Shown in pieces: positions 51,495 through 60,225 of a stretch of 64,000 nt of DNA. This stretch comes from JAVXGM01 sp036657395 (GTDB taxonomy: Bacteria > Bacillota > Clostridia > Peptostreptococcales > Anaerovoracaceae), in contig JAVXGM010000006.1 in NCBI GenBank assembly GCA_036657395.1, positions 62,001 to 126,000 on the forward strand. The letters run 5' to 3'. A program made the position numbers and the translations under genes. Below the pieces are notes generated by a model. That model did not search any database, was not told the origin of the DNA, and saw only the letters and a list, made by a program, of their open reading frames with translations. The number at the start of each line of letters is the position of its first letter. The stretch's first letter is position 1.

Positions 51495-52778
51495 ATGGGA
51501 TATACAGCGTATATAATAATTGCCCTACTTGCTGTAGCTATTGTTTTAATGATTATTTGCCTTATGCAGGTAGTTTCAATAAAGAAAGAAAAGGGTAGTA
51601 ATCAGTTACTGGGAGAAACTAAGCAGGAAATCAAACAAGAAATTAATACTTCTCGCCAGGAAGTAATGCAATTTGTTCAGGGAAGCTACAAGTCACTAGG
51701 TAGCATTTTGTCTGGTAATCAGAAAGAGGCAGCAGCAGGACAAGACAAGCGCCTTGCCGAGCTAAACAGACAGTTTGCCGACGTTTCCATGCAAAACGAA
51801 CAAAAGATGGAAAATATTCGTAAAACAATGGAACTTAGATTGGCAGCTCTCACTGAAGATAATAACAAACAGCTTGAAAAAATGAGAAACACTGTAGATG
51901 AAAAATTACAAAAGACATTGGAGAGTAGAATCAGTCAGTCATTTAAGCTTGTGAGTGAGCGTCTAGAGCAGGTGTATAAAGGCCTAGGCGAAATGCAAAA
52001 CTTAGCTTCTGGGGTTGGGGATCTTAAAAAAGTTCTTTCTAATGTAAAGACAAGAGGAATTTTAGGTGAAATACAGCTAGGGGCTATCTTAGCTCAGATT
52101 TTATCACCAGATCAATATGAGGAAAATATTCGTACAAGATCTACAGGAAGTGAACGAGTAGAATTTGCTATTAAACTACCAGGCGAAGGTGAGGGGTCGG
52201 TCTACTTACCTATTGATGCTAAATTTCCAGGTGATGCTTATACACGCCTAGTTGATGCTTATGAACAAGGTGATGCTGCTATAGTTGAAGATGCAGGCAA
52301 AAACCTAGATAGAGCAATTAAAAAAGCAGCAAAAGATATCCATGACAAATACGTAGAACCACCAGCGACTACAGATTTTGCCATTCTTTTCTTGCCATTT
52401 GAAGGGCTTTATGCAGAAACAGTGCGACGAGGCCTTATAGAAGTTTTACAAAGAGACTATAAAATTAGCATTGCAGGACCGACAACTATGGCGGCGCTGC
52501 TTAACAGCCTACAGATGGGCTTTAAAACATTGGCTATTCAGAAACATTCCAGTGAGGTTTGGGAAGTATTAGGTGCGGTGAAAACTGAATTTGATAAATT
52601 TGGTGGAGTTTTAGCATCTACTCAGCAGCGTATAAATCAGGCCAATGCAGAATTAGACAAATTAATAGGAACAAGGACCAGAAGCATTCAGCGTAAGTTG
52701 CAAAATGTGTCCAGTTTAGATGAACGGGACGCAAAAACTCTTTTGGGTACAGATATTATTAAAGACGAGGTAGAATAG
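51495..52778 (+). CDS. rmuC: DNA recombination protein RmuC
   Basis: A 427-residue RmuC-family protein, thought to limit inversions at short repeats. It has an N-terminal membrane helix (about 5-27), a coiled coil of ~120 residues (NRQFADVSMQNEQKMENIRK), and a nuclease-like core with KTRGILGEIQLGAIL, YLPIDAKFPGDAYTRL, a region of conserved acids, and FLPFEGLYAETVRRGLIE. It follows the helical unknown protein by 30 bases behind GAGGAAA. Confidence 0.93.
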   Translation: MGYTAYIIIALLAVAIVLMIICLMQVVSIKKEKGSNQLLGETKQEIKQEINTSRQEVMQFVQGSYKSLGSILSGNQKEAAAGQDKRLAELNRQFADVSMQNEQKMENIRKTMELRLAALTEDNNKQLEKMRNTVDEKLQKTLESRISQSFKLVSERLEQVYKGLGEMQNLASGVGDLKKVLSNVKTRGILGEIQLGAILAQILSPDQYEENIRTRSTGSERVEFAIKLPGEGEGSVYLPIDAKFPGDAYTRLVDAYEQGDAAIVEDAGKNLDRAIKKAAKDIHDKYVEPPATTDFAILFLPFEGLYAETVRRGLIEVLQRDYKISIAGPTTMAALLNSLQMGFKTLAIQKHSSEVWEVLGAVKTEFDKFGGVLASTQQRINQANAELDKLIGTRTRSIQRKLQNVSSLDERDAKTLLGTDIIKDEVE

Positions 52779-52793
52779 GAGCAGTTCGAATAC

Positions 52794-53492
52794 ATGAGCA
52801 TATATGCAGTTGCAGATTTACATTTATCCTTTGCTGAAGGAGTAGATAAGCCTATGGACATTTATGGAGAGGCTTGGTTTAATCATGAAGAGAGGTTGAA
52901 AAACAACTGGATACAAACCGTCAAACCAGAAGATACGGTAATTATTGCTGGGGATATTTCCTGGGCATTAAAATTAGCGGATGCTTTGGTGGATTTTGCG
53001 TGGATTGATGAACTACCAGGGAAAAAAGTGATTTTTAAGGGGAACCATGATTTGTGGTGGAATGGAATTGACAAGCTGAATAAACTTTTTGATTCTATTG
53101 CCTTTGTCCAAAACAAAGCATATGAGGTAGATGGATACTTCCTATGTGGAAGCAGAGGCTGGCTATGTCCGGGAAATGATGACTTTTTATTAAAAGATGA
53201 AAAGATATACAAAAGAGAACTATTGCGCCTTGGCATGTCTATTAAGGACGCTGAAAAGCAAGGGGCAGAGAAGATTATTGGGGTACTCCATTTTCCTCCT
53301 TCAAACGATTGGAGGGAATATTCTGGATTCACCCAAGCTTTTGAAGATGCTGGTGCAGAGACTGTAGTCTATGGACATCTTCATGGAAGTGAGGCTTTTA
53401 AAAAGGGGATGAAGGGTATGTATAGTGGCATAGATTACAAATTAGTGTCAGTAGACTACCTTAATTGTAAGCCGCTAAAAATAAAGGAGTAA
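52794..53492 (+). CDS. Calcineurin-like metallophosphoesterase
   Basis: A 232-residue phosphoesterase with all five metal-binding blocks: ADLHLSF (DxH), AGDISWALKL (GD), KGNHDLWW (GNHD), VLHFPP and YGHLHGSEA (GHxH). It is cytosolic. The substrate (nucleotide, phosphoprotein or phosphodiester) cannot be told. It follows rmuC by 15 bases and precedes deoB by 3, so it may be co-transcribed with nucleoside catabolism genes. Confidence 0.9.
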   Translation: MSIYAVADLHLSFAEGVDKPMDIYGEAWFNHEERLKNNWIQTVKPEDTVIIAGDISWALKLADALVDFAWIDELPGKKVIFKGNHDLWWNGIDKLNKLFDSIAFVQNKAYEVDGYFLCGSRGWLCPGNDDFLLKDEKIYKRELLRLGMSIKDAEKQGAEKIIGVLHFPPSNDWREYSGFTQAFEDAGAETVVYGHLHGSEAFKKGMKGMYSGIDYKLVSVDYLNCKPLKIKE

Positions 53493-53495
53493 AAT

Positions 53496-54668
53496 ATGAG
53501 AAGAGTAACAATCATTGTTTTAGATAGTTTAGGTATAGGTCAACTACCTGATGCAGCTGAATATAAAGATACAGGGGCAGATACCTTGGGACATATTGTA
53601 GATAATTACCCTCAGCTTTCTATACCTAACTTGCAGAAATTAGGGTTTGGAAACATTTCTGGGGCAGCAGGGAATCGACTTGCTATAGATAGACCAACCG
53701 GTTCATTTGGAAAGGCAAAAGAAAAATCCAAGGGGAAGGATACAATTACTGGTCACTGGGAAATAGCAGGAATTTATACAGATATACCATTCAAAACATA
53801 TCCTGATGGATTCCCAAAAGAATTTATTTCAGCCTTTGAAAAGGAAATTGGTCGAGGTGTTTTAGGAAACTATCCTGCCTCAGGGACGGAAATTATTGAT
53901 GTTTTGGGAGAAGAGCATGAGGCTACAGGAAAACCTATAGTCTATACTTCTGCTGACAGTGTTTTTCAAATAGCCGCCAATGTGGATGTTATTTCTACCG
54001 AGGAACTTTATGATATTTGTGCTACGGCCAGAAAACTGTTAGTTGGGGACTGGGCTTGCGGAAGAATTATCGCAAGGCCTTACACAAACAAAAATGGAAA
54101 GCGAGAAAGAACTCCAGGACGTAAAGATTACTCTGTTTCCCCACCAGTAGAAAGTCTTTTAGACAAGGTGAAAGCTTTAGGCCTTCAGGTTTGCTCTGTA
54201 GGTAAAATCAGCGATATTTTCAATGATAAGGGAATTACACGATCGGATCATACAACAAGCAACATGGCTGGTGTAGATAAAACTATACAATTGTTAAATG
54301 AAGAATTTGGAGGATTAATTTTCACCAATTTAGTGGATTTTGATACTAAGTATGGACATAGGCGAGATCCAGTTGGATATGGAAAATCCATTGAAGAATT
54401 CGACCAAAGACTTCCAGAACTTCTATTGGCCATGAAGCCAGAAGACATTTTATATATCTGTGCTGATCATGGAACAGACCCAGTTCACCAAGGTTGGGAT
54501 CATACAAGAGAATATATTCCAATAGTTGTTTGTGGGGATCAGATTAAAGAGAATGTGGATTTAGGCGTGAGAGAGAGTTACGCAGACATTGGTGCCACTT
54601 CATTAGAGTATCTAGGCGGTGACAAACTGCAAATAGGAGATAGTTTTCTAAGTGAGATTTTGAGGTGA
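53496..54668 (+). CDS. deoB: Phosphopentomutase
   Basis: A 390-residue alkaline-phosphatase-superfamily mutase that interconverts (deoxy)ribose 1- and 5-phosphate. Metal and phosphate residues appear in LDSLGIGQLPDA, the phosphothreonine region SKGKDTITGHWE, and ADHGTDPVHQGWDHTREYIP. It lies four bases before the nucleoside phosphorylase gene, the standard deo pairing, so together they feed nucleoside sugar into central metabolism. The ribosome site is AAAGGAG. Confidence 0.97.
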   Translation: MRRVTIIVLDSLGIGQLPDAAEYKDTGADTLGHIVDNYPQLSIPNLQKLGFGNISGAAGNRLAIDRPTGSFGKAKEKSKGKDTITGHWEIAGIYTDIPFKTYPDGFPKEFISAFEKEIGRGVLGNYPASGTEIIDVLGEEHEATGKPIVYTSADSVFQIAANVDVISTEELYDICATARKLLVGDWACGRIIARPYTNKNGKRERTPGRKDYSVSPPVESLLDKVKALGLQVCSVGKISDIFNDKGITRSDHTTSNMAGVDKTIQLLNEEFGGLIFTNLVDFDTKYGHRRDPVGYGKSIEEFDQRLPELLLAMKPEDILYICADHGTDPVHQGWDHTREYIPIVVCGDQIKENVDLGVRESYADIGATSLEYLGGDKLQIGDSFLSEILR

Positions 54669-54671
54669 ATC

Positions 54672-55997
54672 ATGGAGAAAGACAGAGAAATTGCCTTTAG
54701 TGACATAATCATAAAAAAACGGGATGGTAAGTCACTTACAAAACAAGAAATAGGATATTTCATTAAAGGATACAGTGAGGGTAATATTCCGGACTATCAG
54801 GTCGCTGCTCTGCTTATGGCAATTTATTTTAATGGAATGAACAAAGATGAGACCTATGCACTTACCTTAGCTATGCGGGATTCTGGCACTACTATAGATC
54901 TATCCTCTATTCATGGTATAAAAGTGGATAAACACAGCACGGGAGGTGTGGGGGATAAGACGACTCTTATTGTAGGACCAATAGCTGCTGCTTGTGGCGT
55001 ACCTATTGCTAAAATGAGCGGGCGAGGGTTAGGGTTCACAGGTGGAACTGTAGATAAAATGGAATCCATCCCAGGGTTTAAAACTACCTTAGAAGAAGGC
55101 GAGTTTATAAATTTAGTAAATAAAAACGGGATTTCAGTAATAGGACAGACTGGGAAGATAGCACCGGCAGATAAACTAATTTATGCACTTCGAGATGTAA
55201 CTGGGACAGTAGAAAATCTTAGTCTGATTACATCAAGTATTATGAGCAAAAAACTGGCCTCAGGCAGTGATGCTATTGTCTTAGATGTAAAATGCGGCGA
55301 TGGGGCGTTTATGAAGACAAAAGAAGATGCCCAAAAGTTAGGTCAGCTCATGGTGGAAATTGGAAATGCAGATGGAAAGAAAACAGTGGCAGTGATTACA
55401 GACATGAATCAGCCCCTTGGAAGAGCCATTGGCAATAGCGTAGAAGTTATCGAAGCCATTGAAACTTTAAAAGGAAGAGGGCCAGAGGATATTACAAAAC
55501 TTTCTAACACGCTTGCAGGAATTATGATATATGTAGGTGGAAAAGCAGATTCGGTGGAGCAAGGATATGAAATGGCTGCGGACAGTGTGAAATCTGGAGC
55601 AGCTTTGGAAAAACTGAAATTATTTATCCAGGGACAAGGCGGAGATACTAGAATCGTTAACAATGCTTCTTTATTTCCAGAATATACAGTTGAAATGGAA
55701 ATTGTTAGTAAAAAAACTGGGTTCATAACTGAAATAAGTGGAAAAACTGTAGGCCTTGCATCCCAACGTACAGGAGCCGGCAGGGCAACAAAGGCGGATT
55801 TAATTGATCTTTCAGCTGGGGTTTACTTAGAAAAAAAAGTTGGTGATCCAGTTAAAAAAGGAGAAATTTTAGCAAAAGTTTTTGGAAATGATAAAGACAA
55901 GGTACTGGCAGGGGCTAGAACTTTAGAGACAGCTTATAAAACAGATGAAAAACAGCTAACTAAGCAGGAGCTGATTAAGGAGATAATAGGATTTTAA
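54672..55997 (+). CDS. pdp: Pyrimidine-nucleoside phosphorylase
   Basis: A 441-residue enzyme of the thymidine/pyrimidine phosphorylase family, cleaving nucleosides with phosphate to give pentose-1-phosphate. The signature KVDKHSTGGVGDKTTLIVGP binds phosphate; SGRGLGFTGGTVDKMESIPG and KIAPADKLIYALRDVTGTVE are family stretches. The Firmicutes family is usually the broad-specificity Pdp type, so I prefer that over a thymidine-only DeoA, without proof. It is downstream of deoB, and its stop overlaps the next ATG (TAATG). Confidence 0.94.
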   Translation: MEKDREIAFSDIIIKKRDGKSLTKQEIGYFIKGYSEGNIPDYQVAALLMAIYFNGMNKDETYALTLAMRDSGTTIDLSSIHGIKVDKHSTGGVGDKTTLIVGPIAAACGVPIAKMSGRGLGFTGGTVDKMESIPGFKTTLEEGEFINLVNKNGISVIGQTGKIAPADKLIYALRDVTGTVENLSLITSSIMSKKLASGSDAIVLDVKCGDGAFMKTKEDAQKLGQLMVEIGNADGKKTVAVITDMNQPLGRAIGNSVEVIEAIETLKGRGPEDITKLSNTLAGIMIYVGGKADSVEQGYEMAADSVKSGAALEKLKLFIQGQGGDTRIVNNASLFPEYTVEMEIVSKKTGFITEISGKTVGLASQRTGAGRATKADLIDLSAGVYLEKKVGDPVKKGEILAKVFGNDKDKVLAGARTLETAYKTDEKQLTKQELIKEIIGF

Positions 55998-56317
55998 TGG
56001 ATAATAATTTGAATAAAGAAATAAGGCTTATATATACAATACAGATTTCTACAGCTGTAATTACTTTGATAACAATGATTTATGCGGGAATTGTAAAGGC
56101 TATGGCCGGGGGAATAGGCGAGACTAGCTTTTGGACGGAGGTTGGGTTATGGATTTCATTTATAGCACCTATTACCTTGTGTATCATAGTTCGAGAATTT
56201 AGACAAACTGACCTTCTTGAACAGGACAAAGTTAGAAAGATTATCAAGAGCATAGGGCTTCTTATTGTTGTATTCACATTGATCACCATAGTGATGACGA
56301 TTATTACAATTCACTAG
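55997..56317 (+). CDS. Small three-span membrane protein, unknown
   Basis: 106 residues with three predicted helices (about 12-34, 46-64 and 82-104). A short conserved-looking loop, REFRQTDLLEQDKVRK, lies between the second and third. Its ATG overlaps the stop of the nucleoside phosphorylase gene, so it is probably translated with that gene. It is the last gene before a 461-base gap that holds the tandem riboswitches. No family is recognised. Confidence 0.65.
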   Translation: MDNNLNKEIRLIYTIQISTAVITLITMIYAGIVKAMAGGIGETSFWTEVGLWISFIAPITLCIIVREFRQTDLLEQDKVRKIIKSIGLLIVVFTLITIVMTIITIH

Positions 56318-56318
56318 T

Positions 56319-56339
56319 TTTCACTAAAATAAAAGTGTG
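56319..56339. repeat. Direct repeat copy 1, left of the thiamine operon
   Basis: 21 bases beginning TTTCA and containing TAAAATAAAAGTGTG (56325-56339). A second copy at 60922-60942 matches 20 of 21 positions. The two copies are 4.6 kb apart and enclose the riboswitches and the whole thi operon. Confidence 0.6.
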
Positions 56340-56393
56340 AAGGGATAATAAAAGAGAGTAAATAATGGCAAACTGTTTTTTTTGGAGAAAACA

Positions 56394-56422
56394 TTGTTTT
56401 TCATGGAAATTTGTAGTATAAT
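56394..56422 (+). promoter_or_regulatory. Predicted promoter of the thiamine operon
   Basis: TTGTTT (56394-56399), 17 bp, perfect TATAAT (56417-56422). The first riboswitch starts about ten bases later, as expected for a leader transcript. Confidence 0.75.
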
Positions 56423-56431
56423 AAAACATAT

Positions 56432-56511
56432 TTGTAGGGGGACTGTTGTAGTTGAGAAGGTTAAAACCTGACCCTTTGAACCTGTTGGTTAAGACCGGCG
56501 TAGGGAAACAA
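56432..56511 (+). promoter_or_regulatory. TPP riboswitch, first of two
   Basis: It has the conserved THI-box core TTGAGAAGG, CCTGACCCTTTGAACCTG, GGTTAAGACCGGCG and AGGGAA. The outer P1 stem is TTGT (56432-56435) with ACAA (56508-56511). It binds thiamine pyrophosphate and, in this class, favours the downstream terminator when bound. A terminator stands at 56534-56565. Confidence 0.93.
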
Positions 56512-56533
56512 TCAATATTAAATCGTATTTGAT

Positions 56534-56565
56534 AGGATGTTTTCTAAATGAAGCATCCTTTTTTG
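56534..56565 (+). terminator. Intrinsic terminator of TPP riboswitch 1
   Basis: AGGATG (56534-56539) pairs with CATCCT (56554-56559), followed by six T. It lies 23 bases after the aptamer, the layout of transcription-attenuating TPP switches. Confidence 0.85.
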
Positions 56566-56593
56566 TTTTCAAAAACTGAATTATTACAGCCAT

Positions 56594-56674
56594 TTGCGGG
56601 GGGACTATTTATAGTTGAGAAGGTTAAAACCTGACCCTTTGAACCTGTCGGTTAAGACCGGCGCAGGGAAGCAA
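56594..56674 (+). promoter_or_regulatory. TPP riboswitch, second of two
   Basis: A second THI box with a nearly identical core. The outer stem is TTGC (56594-56597) with GCAA (56671-56674). Compared with copy 1, T-A becomes C-G in P1, and a T/G wobble near GTTGG becomes C/G, so both copies preserve pairing. It is followed by its own terminator at 56701-56736. Confidence 0.93.
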
Positions 56675-56700
56675 TTTCTTACACTTTTTTACGTTTGAAT

Positions 56701-56736
56701 GAGCCTCCATAAAAAAAATGGAGGCTCTATTTTTTA
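56701..56736 (+). terminator. Intrinsic terminator of TPP riboswitch 2
   Basis: GAGCCTCCAT pairs with ATGGAGGCTC around an A-rich loop, then CTATTTTTT. It ends 42 bases before thiD. Confidence 0.88.
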
Positions 56737-56778
56737 CTTATTTCCAGACAACATTCAAAAAAATAAAGGAGGAATTTT

Positions 56779-57606
56779 ATGAAAAATGTACTTAGTATTG
56801 CAGGCTCGGATTGCAGCGGTGGTGCAGGAATCCAGGCGGATTTAAAAACATTTTCGGCACACGGTGTATTTGGGATGAGCGTTATTGTTTCTGTTGTTGC
56901 AGAAAATACGAGCAGAGTAATTGGCATACAGGATGTTTCACCTGATATGATAGAAAAACAGATTGATGCTGTTTTTGAGGATATTGAAGTAGATGCTGTT
57001 AAAATCGGAATGATGTCCACATCGATGTGCATGAAGGCTGTTGAGAAAAAGTTAAATGAGTATATGCCCCACAATGTTGTGATTGATCCGGTAATGTACG
57101 CAAAAAACGGTTGTGCTTTGATGAATCCCGATTCAATTGTAACGCTTATAGAAAAAATTATACCTCTTGCAGATGTTCTGACACCTAATATTCCAGAAGC
57201 TGAAAAAATTGCAGGCATTAAAATTGAGAGCATTGGAGATATGAAAAAAGCTGCAACGCTGATTTATGCCATGGGATGCAAGAATGTTCTGGTTAAGGGT
57301 GGACATGCAGTGGGAGATGCTGTGGATATCTTATATGATGGGAAAGGATTTTATCAGTTTAAGGCAGAACGCATTAACACAAAGAATACCCATGGAACGG
57401 GATGTACATTTTCCTCTGCGATTGCATCCAATCTTGCAAATGGGCTGACTATTCAAAAGGCTGTAGAAATGGCAAAGATCTATGTGACAACAGGGATTAG
57501 GCATTCCCTTTCAATTGGTAAAGGAAATGGACCAACTAATCATTTTTATGATTTATACAGATATGGTTTGCAAGAAATGAAGACTACAGGAGAAAACAAT
57601 GAATAA
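56779..57606 (+). CDS. thiD: Hydroxymethylpyrimidine/phosphomethylpyrimidine kinase
   Basis: A 275-residue ribokinase-fold enzyme phosphorylating HMP and HMP-P. It has SIAGSDCSGGAGIQADLKTF at the N-terminus, GMMSTSM, DPVMYAKNG, TPNIPEAEKIAG, VKGGH and NTHGTGCTFSSAIASNLANG with the catalytic Asp position replaced by Cys-Thr as usual in ThiD. First gene after the tandem TPP riboswitches, with AAAGGAGGAA. It overlaps cytX by eight bases. Confidence 0.96.
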   Translation: MKNVLSIAGSDCSGGAGIQADLKTFSAHGVFGMSVIVSVVAENTSRVIGIQDVSPDMIEKQIDAVFEDIEVDAVKIGMMSTSMCMKAVEKKLNEYMPHNVVIDPVMYAKNGCALMNPDSIVTLIEKIIPLADVLTPNIPEAEKIAGIKIESIGDMKKAATLIYAMGCKNVLVKGGHAVGDAVDILYDGKGFYQFKAERINTKNTHGTGCTFSSAIASNLANGLTIQKAVEMAKIYVTTGIRHSLSIGKGNGPTNHFYDLYRYGLQEMKTTGENNE

Positions 57607-58783
57607 CCAAAAAACATCAACATATAGCCAGGGATTATTGTGGTTTGGTGCGGCGATATCAATTGCAGAAATACTGACCGGAACACTTTTTGCGCCACTT
57701 GGGTTTGGCAAGGGAGTTGCAGCCATCCTTTTGGGGCACTTAATTGGTTGTGCACTCCTATATTTAGCAGGGCTGATTGGTGCAAAGACTGAGAAAAGTG
57801 CCATGGAAACAGTGAAAATTTCATTTGGACAAAAAGGCTCTTTGCTTTTTTCTTCGCTGAACGTACTTCAACTTGTTGGCTGGACGGCAGTGATGATTGT
57901 GAGCGGTGCAGCGGCGGCAGGCTCTATAACGGTGCTTAGCGGTAATTGGGTTTGGTCACTGATTATAGGTGGATTGATTATTGTCTGGGTTCTTGTGGGA
58001 ATAAAAAATTTGGGAAAAATTAACACAGTTGCTGTGGGAGTATTATTTCTCCTCACTGTTATCATGAGCATTGTGGTGTTTAGTGGTAATAAAGCTCCAT
58101 TGACGAATGGATTAACTTCAGGGCTCAGCTTTGGTGCGGCAGTTGAACTTTCAGTTGCCATGCCCCTTTCATGGCTTCCATTGATTTCAGATTACACTCG
58201 TTGGGCAAAGAGAAAAAAAACAACGACACTTGCAAGTGTAGCTGTATATTTTGTAGCAAGCTGTTGGATGTATTTCATAGGCATGGGGGCTGCATTATTT
58301 ACTGGTGAAACGGATATTGCAAGAATTATGATGGCAGCCGGATTTGGTATTGCAGGGCTGATTGTCATTGTTTTTTCAACGGTTACAACCACATTTTTGG
58401 ATGTTTATTCTGCTGGAGTGAGTTGTGTCAGCGTATCAAAGAAAATCAATGAAAAGTGGGCAGCGGTGGTGGTTTGTGTCGTAGGCACAGCACTTGCGGT
58501 TTTTGTACCAATGATGAAGTTTGAAAGCTTTCTTTATCTGATAGGATCCGTTTTTGCACCAATGATTGCGATTTTAATTACGGATTTCTATATTCTAAGC
58601 AAGGACAGCTCAAAATTAAAGTTTAACCGGATAAATTTGATAATATGGTTTGTTGGCTTTATACTATATCGTGTATTTATGCATATTGATACGCCAATAG
58701 GAAGCACATTGCCAGTTATGATTATCGTTTTTATTATTTGCATTGCTATAAATAAATTTATTGGAGGAAAGAAAAATGTTTAA
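57599..58783 (+). CDS. cytX: Hydroxymethylpyrimidine transporter CytX-like
   Basis: A 394-residue NCS1/cytosine permease-family transporter with about twelve helices. It has SIAEILTGTLFAPLGFGKGV near the N-terminus, a GWTAVMIVSGAAAAGS segment and AVELSVAMPLSWLPLISDYTRW, a family hallmark. Position between thiD and thiM under TPP riboswitch control is the classical argument for CytX importing HMP. The start follows CAGGAGAAAAC inside thiD. Confidence 0.9.
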   Translation: MNNQKTSTYSQGLLWFGAAISIAEILTGTLFAPLGFGKGVAAILLGHLIGCALLYLAGLIGAKTEKSAMETVKISFGQKGSLLFSSLNVLQLVGWTAVMIVSGAAAAGSITVLSGNWVWSLIIGGLIIVWVLVGIKNLGKINTVAVGVLFLLTVIMSIVVFSGNKAPLTNGLTSGLSFGAAVELSVAMPLSWLPLISDYTRWAKRKKTTTLASVAVYFVASCWMYFIGMGAALFTGETDIARIMMAAGFGIAGLIVIVFSTVTTTFLDVYSAGVSCVSVSKKINEKWAAVVVCVVGTALAVFVPMMKFESFLYLIGSVFAPMIAILITDFYILSKDSSKLKFNRINLIIWFVGFILYRVFMHIDTPIGSTLPVMIIVFIICIAINKFIGGKKNV

Positions 58784-59597
58784 AAAAATACTTGAAAATG
58801 TAAGGCTGAGAAGTCCACTGATTCACAATATTACCAATTATGTTACCGTGAATGACTGTGCAAATATATTGCTTGCCTGTGGTGCATCTCCCATTATGTC
58901 CGATGAGATCATGGAGGTAGAAGAAATCACAACCATTTGCGGCGGACTAAATATCAACATTGGAACACTTAATCAGAACACCATTTCATCCATGCTGCTT
59001 GCAGGGAAAAAAGCAAACTTGCTTTCTCATCCTGTTATACTAGATCCTGTGGGCGCAGGTGCTTCCACATTGCGTACAAACACTGCAAACCATCTTCTAG
59101 ATGAAGTGAGATTTGATGTGATTCGTGGCAATGTTTCTGAGATAAAAACAATTGCGTTAGGCAGTGGTACAACAAAAGGCGTTGATGCAGATGTTGCGGA
59201 TGTAATAAATGATGAAACGCTTGATAGTGCAATTGATTTTGCAAAAAAGTTTGCTAAAAAGACAGGTTCGATTATTGCAATTACTGGAGCAATTGATATT
59301 GTAGCAAATGAAAAAATAGCTTATGTGATTCATAACGGACACCCGATGATGAGTAGAATCACAGGGACAGGTTGTATGCTGACAGCAATGACTGCTGCCT
59401 ACATTGTTGCAAATCCTGAAAGGTTATTAGAGGCAACTGCCGCTGCTGTTTGTACAATGGGACTTTGTGGTGAACTTGCCCATGATCGCTTATCTTTATG
59501 TGATGGAAATGCAACCTTCCGAAATTATATCATTGACGAAGTCTGTAATTTGAACGGCATAAAACTAGTAAATGGTGCAAAATATGAAATGCGATAA
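58776..59597 (+). CDS. thiM: Hydroxyethylthiazole kinase
   Basis: A 273-residue ribokinase-fold kinase for the thiazole moiety. It has PLIHNITNYVTVNDCANILL, GASPIMSDE, NIGTLNQNT, LDPVGAGAS, VIRGNVSEIKTI and RITGTGCMLTAMTAA with the catalytic Cys/Asp motif. Start ATG 58776 follows GGAGGAAAG and overlaps cytX by eight bases. It supplies thiazole phosphate for ThiE from salvaged THZ, matching a salvage rather than de novo operon; no thiC, thiG or thiS is nearby. Confidence 0.96.
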   Translation: MFKKILENVRLRSPLIHNITNYVTVNDCANILLACGASPIMSDEIMEVEEITTICGGLNINIGTLNQNTISSMLLAGKKANLLSHPVILDPVGAGASTLRTNTANHLLDEVRFDVIRGNVSEIKTIALGSGTTKGVDADVADVINDETLDSAIDFAKKFAKKTGSIIAITGAIDIVANEKIAYVIHNGHPMMSRITGTGCMLTAMTAAYIVANPERLLEATAAAVCTMGLCGELAHDRLSLCDGNATFRNYIIDEVCNLNGIKLVNGAKYEMR

Positions 59598-60225
59598 GAA
59601 ATATATGCGTCTTTATGCTGTTACTGACCGTGGATGGATAGGAAAAAAAACTCTTGCCATGCAAGTGGAGGAAGCTATCAAAGGGGGAGCTACCTGTATA
59701 CAGCTTCGTGAAAAAGAAATGAATGATGAAGACTTTTTAAAAGAAGCACTTGAAATTAAATCCCTTTGTCAAACTTATCATGTTCCCCTCTTTATCAACG
59801 ATAACGTTGATGTTGCGATGAAATGTGGTGCGGATGGAATTCATGTTGGACAGCAGGATATGGAGGTTTCTCATGTTAGGCAAAAAATCAGTAAAAATAT
59901 GATTTTAGGTGTGTCAACCCAGACCGTAGAGCAGGCACGCATGGCTGAGAGAAACGGTGCGAATTATCTTGGAGTGGGTGCTGTTTTTACCACTGCCACA
60001 AAGCTTGATGCTGATTCAGTCAGCACTGAAACCTTGAAAGCAATTTGTAAAGCGGTTTCAATTCCCGTTGTTGCAATTGGTGGAATTAATAAACAGAATA
60101 TTATAAAACTCAGTGGGACAGGTATTGATGGAGTAGCGCTGGTTTCATCTATTTTTGCCAGTGAAGATATTGAAAGTGAATGCCGTCAACTACGAGCATT
60201 GGCGGATGCGATGGTGACAAAATGA
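59584..60225 (+). CDS. thiE: Thiamine-phosphate synthase
   Basis: About 213 residues, TIM-barrel enzyme joining HMP-PP and thiazole phosphate into thiamine phosphate. Motifs: LYAVTDRGWIG, IQLREKEMNDEDFLKEAL, PLFINDNVDVAMKCGADGIH with GQQDMEV, LGVSTQTVEQARMAERNGANY, GVGAVFTTATK and PVVAIGGINKQNI. Start ATG 59584 overlaps thiM and has only a GGTG-like site; ATG 59572 is the alternative. Translational coupling with thiM is likely. Confidence 0.94.
   Translation: MKCDKKYMRLYAVTDRGWIGKKTLAMQVEEAIKGGATCIQLREKEMNDEDFLKEALEIKSLCQTYHVPLFINDNVDVAMKCGADGIHVGQQDMEVSHVRQKISKNMILGVSTQTVEQARMAERNGANYLGVGAVFTTATKLDADSVSTETLKAICKAVSIPVVAIGGINKQNIIKLSGTGIDGVALVSSIFASEDIESECRQLRALADAMVTK

Noticed and set aside
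56317..56341. Terminator after the 106-residue membrane protein gene
   Set aside because: TTCAC/GTGTGAA can form a weak stem but there is no T-run. The sequence is better explained as a direct-repeat copy.
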